From assembly GCA_016189965.1 (NCBI GenBank), contig JACPRL010000178.1:1-8849 (forward strand): a stretch of DNA of 8,849 bases. The letters run 5' to 3'. Positions within the stretch are counted from its first letter, which is position 1; each line of letters starts with the position of its first letter. Below are positions 5,486 through 8,849 of the stretch, in pieces. The translations under genes were made by a program, and so were the position numbers. Origin of the DNA: Acidobacteriota bacterium. Lineage in GTDB: Bacteria; Acidobacteriota; Terriglobia; Acidiferrales; 2-02-FULL-67-57. The notes under the pieces were generated by a model. It was not told where the DNA came from. It did no database searches and worked only from the letters and a program-made list of their open reading frames with translations.

Positions 5486-6834
5486 TAGTCCGACGTCACC
5501 GAAGGAGTGCTGGCCGGTTTGCCGGCCGGCTTCGGCTTGCGCTTGCGTTCCCACTCATAGGTCATGTTCATGGCGTCGCGGACGCGGCGCAGGGTGGCGC
5601 GGGCGACGCGGCTGGCCTTCTTCGAGCCTTCTTTCAGAATCTCCCAGACGGATTCGGGCCTAGCTTCGAAGGCGCGGCGGCGGTCGCGGATGGGCTCGAG
5701 GGCGGTGATGAGGTGCTGAGCCATCAGCCCCTTGCAGTCCACGCAGCCGATCTGGGCGGTGCGGCAGTCGCGGTCGACCTGCGCAATGACGTCGGGGGGC
5801 GAATAAAGGCGGTGCAGCCCGAAGACGGGGCAGATTTCCGGCCGGCCGGGGTCGGTGCGGCGGACGCGCTGGGGGTCGGTGAGCATGGTGGAGACTTTCT
5901 GGCGGATGGTGTCGGGGGTGTCGGCGAGCTCGATAGTGTTGCCGTAGCTCTTCGACATCTTGCGGCCGTCGAGGCCAGGGAGCTTCGGTGTCTGCGTCAG
6001 CAGTACCTGTGGTTCCAGAAACACTCCAAAGTACTGGGCAACGCCCATCTCAGCCAGAAAGGGCCAGAGGACTTTGTGGTAAGGAAGACTGTCGCCCTGT
6101 CCGCCGACGTTTTCCAACACGTTGGGCAGTTCACTGAACAACAAATCTGAGAGCTCAACAACCTCTTTGGAGGACAATCGGTGGGTTGGCGCGATTTGGA
6201 GTCGACTATCAGTGGCAAGCCTTAGAAGCTGGTTCAGTCGGTCTCGGTGTTTCGTTTTGAACAATTCCCTGCTGGGCGGAGCCATAAAGAACTGATTAAA
6301 GCGGCGGGCGATTTCGCGGGTGAGCTCGACGTGAGCCACCTGGTCTTCGCCCACCGGCACGTACTGCGCCTTGTAGATCAGAATATCCGCGGCCTGAAGG
6401 ACGGGGTAGCCGAGGAAGCCGTAAGTGCCGAGGTCACGGTCGCGAATCTGCTCGCGCTGCTCTTTGTATGAGGGGACGCGCTCGAGCCAGCCGAGCGGGG
6501 TCACCATGGAGAAGAGCAGATGCAGTTCGGCATGCTCGGGGACGTGCGACTGGAGGAAGAGTGTGGCCTTCTGCGGGTCGAGCCCCGCCGCCAGCCAGTC
6601 GGTGACCATCTGGATGGTGTTGTCGGTGAGGGCGCGGGTGTCGGCGTAGTCGGTGGTCAGGGCGTGCCAGTCGGCCACGAAGAAGAAGCACTGATACTGG
6701 TCTTGGAGCCTAACCCAGTTTTCCAGCGCGCCCACCAGGTGGCCCAGGTGCAGCCGGCCGGTGGGACGCATGCCGCTGAGGACCCTTCGACGTCGCTCAG
6801 GGTGACCTTCGGTCACCCGCTTTTTGGCCGCCAT
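5485..6834 (-). CDS. trpS: Tryptophan--tRNA ligase with an internal low-GC insertion
   Basis: A 449-residue class I aminoacyl-tRNA synthetase charging tRNA-Trp. The ATG at 6834 is chosen because the upstream extension to 6942 has no family similarity and overlaps a promoter. Motifs: LSGMRPTGRLHLGH (19-32, containing the HIGH-type signature), FFFVADWHALTTDY, SHVPEHAELHLLF, PLGWLERVPSYKEQ, GYPVLQAADILIYKA, VPVGEDQVAHVELTREIARRFN (ending at 180) and PKLPGLDGRKMSKSYGN with KMSKS at 292-296. Between RRFN and FGVFLEPQ lie about 86 extra residues (about 182-267) in DNA near 51% GC, against about 65-72% on either side. Without these, the N-terminal repeat-coded residues and the basic tail, the length is close to the usual 330-350. 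Cysteines 335, 357, 364 and 367 give C-x21-C-x6-C-x2-C, close to the [4Fe-4S] motif of the Thermotoga enzyme. The gene heads the minus-strand operon. Confidence 0.94.
   Translation of the reverse strand: MAAKKRVTEGHPERRRRVLSGMRPTGRLHLGHLVGALENWVRLQDQYQCFFFVADWHALTTDYADTRALTDNTIQMVTDWLAAGLDPQKATLFLQSHVPEHAELHLLFSMVTPLGWLERVPSYKEQREQIRDRDLGTYGFLGYPVLQAADILIYKAQYVPVGEDQVAHVELTREIARRFNQFFMAPPSRELFKTKHRDRLNQLLRLATDSRLQIAPTHRLSSKEVVELSDLLFSELPNVLENVGGQGDSLPYHKVLWPFLAEMGVAQYFGVFLEPQVLLTQTPKLPGLDGRKMSKSYGNTIELADTPDTIRQKVSTMLTDPQRVRRTDPGRPEICPVFGLHRLYSPPDVIAQVDRDCRTAQIGCVDCKGLMAQHLITALEPIRDRRRAFEARPESVWEILKEGSKKASRVARATLRRVRDAMNMTYEWERKRKPKPAGKPASTPSVTSD
6028..6294 (-). other. In-frame low-GC insertion within trpS, flanked by 9-nt near-repeats
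   Basis: On the minus strand, CAGTTCTTT (6294-6286, encoding QFF) and CAGTACTTT (6036-6028, encoding QYF) match at 8 of 9 positions and are 258 bp apart, exactly 86 codons. Joining across them would restore an ordinary RRFNQFFGVFLEPQ sequence. The segment 6001-6300 counts to 154 G+C of 300, against 43 of 60 at 6301-6360 and 39 of 60 at 5941-6000. The encoded peptide is mixed helical in appearance (RDRLNQLLRLATDS, SSKEVVELSDLLFSE) and I do not recognise it. Confidence 0.65.
6781..6818. repeat. Palindromic repeat embedded in the trpS N-terminal codons
   Basis: A perfect 8-bp stem GGGTGACC (6800-6807) and GGTCACCC (6811-6818) with a TTC loop lies directly beside GACCCTTCGACGTCGCTCA (6781-6799). 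On the minus strand this reads GTCACCCTGAGCGACGTCG and then AAGGGTC. That resembles a CCTGAGCGAAGTCGAAGGG-type dispersed repeat which, to my knowledge, is common between genes in uncultured Chloroflexi, Acidobacteria and relatives. Here it lies within trpS and encodes roughly TEGHPERRRR, ahead of the family's normal VLSGMRPTG start. Confidence 0.6.
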
Positions 6835-6842
6835 CCTGGCGC

Positions 6843-6871
6843 ATCTTAGCACAGCGACGCGCCACCGCCAA
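6843..6871 (-). promoter_or_regulatory. Extended -10 promoter for trpS operon, near-leaderless
   Basis: On the minus strand, TTGGCG (6871-6866, four of six matches to TTGACA) is followed after 17 bp by TAAGAT (6848-6843), preceded by TGC, an extended -10 (TGnTAnnnT). Transcription should start about 7 nt further on, near 6836, only 2-3 nt before the ATG at 6834. No Shine-Dalgarno is seen before that ATG, so the mRNA may be leaderless or nearly so. Confidence 0.5.
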
Positions 6872-6903
6872 AAGGGACGAGCAAAGTCCGCCGCAGTTTC
6901 GAG

Positions 6904-6912
6904 TGTTATAAT
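6904..6912 (+). promoter_or_regulatory. Extended -10 promoter for the hemX/ccsA-hemA operon
   Basis: TGTTATAAT at 6904-6912 is a perfect TATAAT with the TGn extension. The region 17 bp upstream (around 6884-6889) has no good -35, as is usual for extended -10 promoters. The expected start near 6919 leaves a leader of about 40 nt to the ATG at 6958. This leader contains GAGG (6948-6951) at 6-nt spacing as ribosome binding site, and a possible five-codon reading frame (MQKQS, 6931-6948) that may be chance. Confidence 0.6.
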
Positions 6913-6957
6913 GCGAAGTTTGGCACCTCGATGCAGAAGCAATCGTAGAGGACGAGG

Positions 6958-7773
6958 ATGAGCGCGTTGTGGCTCTGGGTGGCGCTGGGGTGTTACTCAG
7001 TGGGTCTGCTCGACGCCATGGCGACGGTCATTCTGCGCCGGCAGCGCTGGTTCCGGGTGGCGCTGGGCGCCTTCGCGCTGGGCTTGATGTTCCACTTCGT
7101 CGCGCTGGTCGAGCACGGCCTAGCCGCGGGGCGCTTCCCCGTAGCGACGATTGCCGAGGCCACTTCCCTGTTCGCCTTCCTCATCACGCTGGGCTTTCTG
7201 CTGGTGTACTGGGCCTATCGGGTAAGCTCGCTGAGTGTCTTTGCCTTTCCGGTGGTTTTTGTGATGACGCTGGCGGCCGCGCTCAGCCAGCGGCCAGCGC
7301 CGCCGGTGCCGCCGATTCTCCAGGCCAACTGGATTCCCCTGCACGTTTCCTTCAGCCTGGCAGGCTACACGGCGCTCATTCTGGCTTGCCTGGCCGGGGT
7401 GATGTACTTGATCCAGGAGCGCGAGCTGAAGCGGCGCAAGCCCCGGGCGTTCTACTATCGGCTGCCGCCGCTGGAGACGGTGGACCGGCTGGGCTCGGCG
7501 GCGCTGGCGGTGGGCTTCCCGTTCATCACCCTGGGGCTGTTGCTGGGCGCCGTGGGCGCAGCCCACGAATGGGGCCCGGGATGGGTGAGCGACCCGAAGG
7601 TGGCGGTGTCGTTCCTGCTCTGGCTCATCTACCTGCTGCTCATCCTGGCGCGGGTGAGCGTGGGGTGGCGAGGGCGGAAGGCCGCCGTCTCGGCGATTGT
7701 GGGAGTGGCGATGGCGCTGGCCACCTGGGGCGCCAACTACATGAGCGCGCACCACGCCTTTCTGGGACATTGA
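6958..7773 (+). CDS. HemX/CcsA-family membrane protein (cytochrome c assembly or haem-related)
   Basis: A 271-residue integral membrane protein with about eight hydrophobic helices: 4-24, 33-53, 62-86, 91-109, 126-152, 180-202, 215-234 and 242-262. Family features include ATIAEATSLFAFLI (63-76), the conserved histidine H129 in IPLHVSFSLAGYTAL, and a second conserved-type histidine (H265 or H266) near the end. The periplasmic tryptophan-rich haem-handling loop of CcsA proteins, usually WWxWDPKE-like, is degenerate here: WGPGWVSDPKV (205-215). Family members either help deliver haem for cytochrome c maturation (CcsA) or modulate HemA (HemX, described in Bacillus). Direct adjacency to hemA (7-nt gap) favours the HemX-like assignment, but the two roles cannot be separated from sequence. 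Start at 6958 with GAGG upstream; expected single promoter at 6904. Confidence 0.85.
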   Translation: MSALWLWVALGCYSVGLLDAMATVILRRQRWFRVALGAFALGLMFHFVALVEHGLAAGRFPVATIAEATSLFAFLITLGFLLVYWAYRVSSLSVFAFPVVFVMTLAAALSQRPAPPVPPILQANWIPLHVSFSLAGYTALILACLAGVMYLIQERELKRRKPRAFYYRLPPLETVDRLGSAALAVGFPFITLGLLLGAVGAAHEWGPGWVSDPKVAVSFLLWLIYLLLILARVSVGWRGRKAAVSAIVGVAMALATWGANYMSAHHAFLGH

Positions 7774-7780
7774 GGCAACG

Positions 7781-8849
7781 ATGGAACTGAGCCTGGTGGG
7801 ACTGAGCCACCACACGGCGCCGGTGGAGGTGCGCGAGCGGCTGCACGTGCCGGAGAGCGAGCTGCCGGCGGCGCTGCGCGACTTGCGCGAGCAGCCGGGC
7901 GTGGCCGAGGCGCTGCTGCTCTCGACCTGCAACCGCGTCGAGGCGCTCCTCCGCGTCGAGGGCGCGACGGACGCGCGGGCGCTGGTGACCGACTTCCTGG
8001 CGCGCAGCCGGGGGCTGGCCGCCGAGGTCTTCGCCCGCCATCTCTACCACCACCGCCAGCGTGACGCCATCCGGCACCTCTTCCGCGTGGCCTCGAGCCT
8101 GGACGCCATGGTGGTGGGGGAGCCGCAAGTGCTGGGGCAGGTGAAGGCCGCCTACGTCGCGGCGCGCACCGCCGGCACCATCGGCAGCGTGCTCGACGAA
8201 GTCCTCACCCACGCCTTTGCCGTGGCCAAGAAGGTGCGGACGGAGACGGGGGTGGCAGCCGCGGCCGTCTCGGTGAGCTACGCGGCCGTGGAGCTGGCTC
8301 GGAAGATTTTCGGCAGCCTCGAGGGGAAGACGGTCTTCGTCATCGGGGCGGGCAAGATGAGCGAGCTGGCGGCGCGGCACCTGCGGCGGAGTGGGGCGCA
8401 GACGATTTTCGTCTCCAACCGCACCTACGGGCGGGCACAGGAGCTGGCCGCGCAGCTCGGCGGCCGCGCCATCCATTTCGACGACCTGCTGAAGTATGCC
8501 GGACAAGCTGACATCATCATCAGCTCGACCGGCGCGCCCCACCATATCATTCGCCGGCAGCACGGGGTCGAGTTCTTGGCGCAGCGCAAGAACCGCCCGA
8601 TGTTTTTCATTGATATCGCCGTGCCGCGCGACATTGACCCGGCGCTGAACGAGTTGGACAACATCTTCGTCTACGACATTGACGACCTGGAGGAGGTGGT
8701 CGAGGCCACCCGGCGCGAGCGGCAGCGGGAGGCGGTGCGAGCGGAAGAGATCGTCGAGCGGGAAGTGGACAAGCTGCTCGGCCGGCTGAAGCGGCTGGAG
8801 CTGGGGCCGACCATCGCCGCCCTGCAGGAGCGGTTGCACGGACTGCGCC
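7781..8849 (+). CDS. hemA: Glutamyl-tRNA reductase (3'-truncated by window end)
   Basis: The first 356 residues of HemA are present; the gene is open at the right edge and the family is usually 410-450 long. It reduces glutamyl-tRNA to glutamate-1-semialdehyde with NADPH, the first committed step of C5-pathway tetrapyrrole synthesis. Visible: the N-terminal LVGLSHHTAPVEVRE (5-19), the nucleophile C50 in LLSTCNRVE, the substrate-domain signature SSLDAMVVGEPQVLGQVK (105-122), FAVAKKVRTET (146-156), the Rossmann NADPH loop VIGAGKMSELAARHL (187-201), VSNRT (211-215), ADIIISSTGAP (243-253) and the IDIAVPRDIDP strand (277-287). The long spinal and dimerisation helix begins at about residue 300. The start ATG has GAGG within the preceding stop codon region (7772-7775) at 5-nt spacing, so it is coupled to the membrane-protein gene. 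Confidence 0.96.
   Translation, partial: MELSLVGLSHHTAPVEVRERLHVPESELPAALRDLREQPGVAEALLLSTCNRVEALLRVEGATDARALVTDFLARSRGLAAEVFARHLYHHRQRDAIRHLFRVASSLDAMVVGEPQVLGQVKAAYVAARTAGTIGSVLDEVLTHAFAVAKKVRTETGVAAAAVSVSYAAVELARKIFGSLEGKTVFVIGAGKMSELAARHLRRSGAQTIFVSNRTYGRAQELAAQLGGRAIHFDDLLKYAGQADIIISSTGAPHHIIRRQHGVEFLAQRKNRPMFFIDIAVPRDIDPALNELDNIFVYDIDDLEEVVEATRRERQREAVRAEEIVEREVDKLLGRLKRLELGPTIAALQERLHGLR

Noticed and set aside
3938..5488. Long plus-strand open frame (516 codons) opposite scpA and scpB
   Set aside because: It is antisense to two clearly recognised genes, its translation is compositionally biased with no family pattern, and long shadow frames are expected at this GC.
5499..5535. Hairpin in the 3' end of trpS (CCGAAG/CTTCGG outer, GGCCGG/CCGGCC inner)
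   Set aside because: The two stems are separated by an uneven internal loop, there is no T-run, and short GC palindromes occur by chance at this composition; too weak to call a terminator.
6028..6294. Intein or intron as explanation of the trpS insert
   Set aside because: The segment is about 86 residues, shorter than known mini-inteins, with no Cys/Ser start, no His-Asn end and no splicing blocks; it reads through in frame, and no group I or II intron features are visible.
6931..6948. Five-codon reading frame MQKQS in the leader of the hemX/ccsA gene
   Set aside because: It is short enough to be chance, has no ribosome binding site, and shows no link to haem or tRNA sensing.
7640..8839. 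Minus-strand open frame of 399 codons opposite hemA, and a similar 404-codon frame at 426-1640
   Set aside because: Both are Arg/His/Pro/Gln-rich shadows of real genes in high-GC DNA, with no recognisable domains.

Overview
The window is gene-dense, high-GC bacterial chromosome (about two thirds G+C by eye). It carries housekeeping genes rather than an obvious defence, phage or mobile region. Gene content and order (trpS-scpA-scpB-pseudouridine-synthase-like-hisC facing a hemX/ccsA-hemA pair, with a TolB-like propeller protein behind rarA), plus two families of palindromic intergenic-type repeats, fit an uncultured Acidobacteriota-like lineage. That assignment is inference from protein flavour and context; there is no rRNA or other marker to fix it.

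Layout. (1) Positions 1-1610, plus strand: the C-terminal part of the replication-associated AAA+ ATPase RarA, overlapping by ATGA a secreted or periplasmic beta-propeller protein. (2) Positions 1611-1715: a convergent gap almost filled by an imperfect 29-bp inverted repeat. (3) Positions 6834-1716, minus strand: a tightly packed six-gene run in the order trpS, scpA (GTG start), scpB, an RsuA/RluB-like protein, hisC and a small CoA-binding-domain protein, with gaps or overlaps from -8 to +24 nt. (4) Positions 6835-6957: a divergent promoter region with an extended -10 promoter on each strand. (5) Positions 6958-8849, plus strand: an eight-helix HemX/CcsA-family membrane protein followed by hemA (glutamyl-tRNA reductase), which runs off the window. 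No stretch above 300 bases lacks a gene.

Functional grouping. ScpA and ScpB are the kleisin and its winged-helix partner in the SMC condensin. TrpS, HisC and HemA serve translation, histidine synthesis and tetrapyrrole synthesis. HemX/CcsA next to HemA is a known pairing of haem synthesis with haem or cytochrome-c assembly.

The unusual material lies inside ordinary genes. TrpS carries an in-frame, low-GC insertion of about 86 residues between the RRFN and KMSKS regions, flanked by near-identical 9-nt repeats. Its N-terminus appears to be partly encoded by a palindromic repeat. The pseudouridine-synthase-like protein lacks both the catalytic aspartate and the RQ-x-RRM motif of its family. I do not see a complete novel multi-gene system here.
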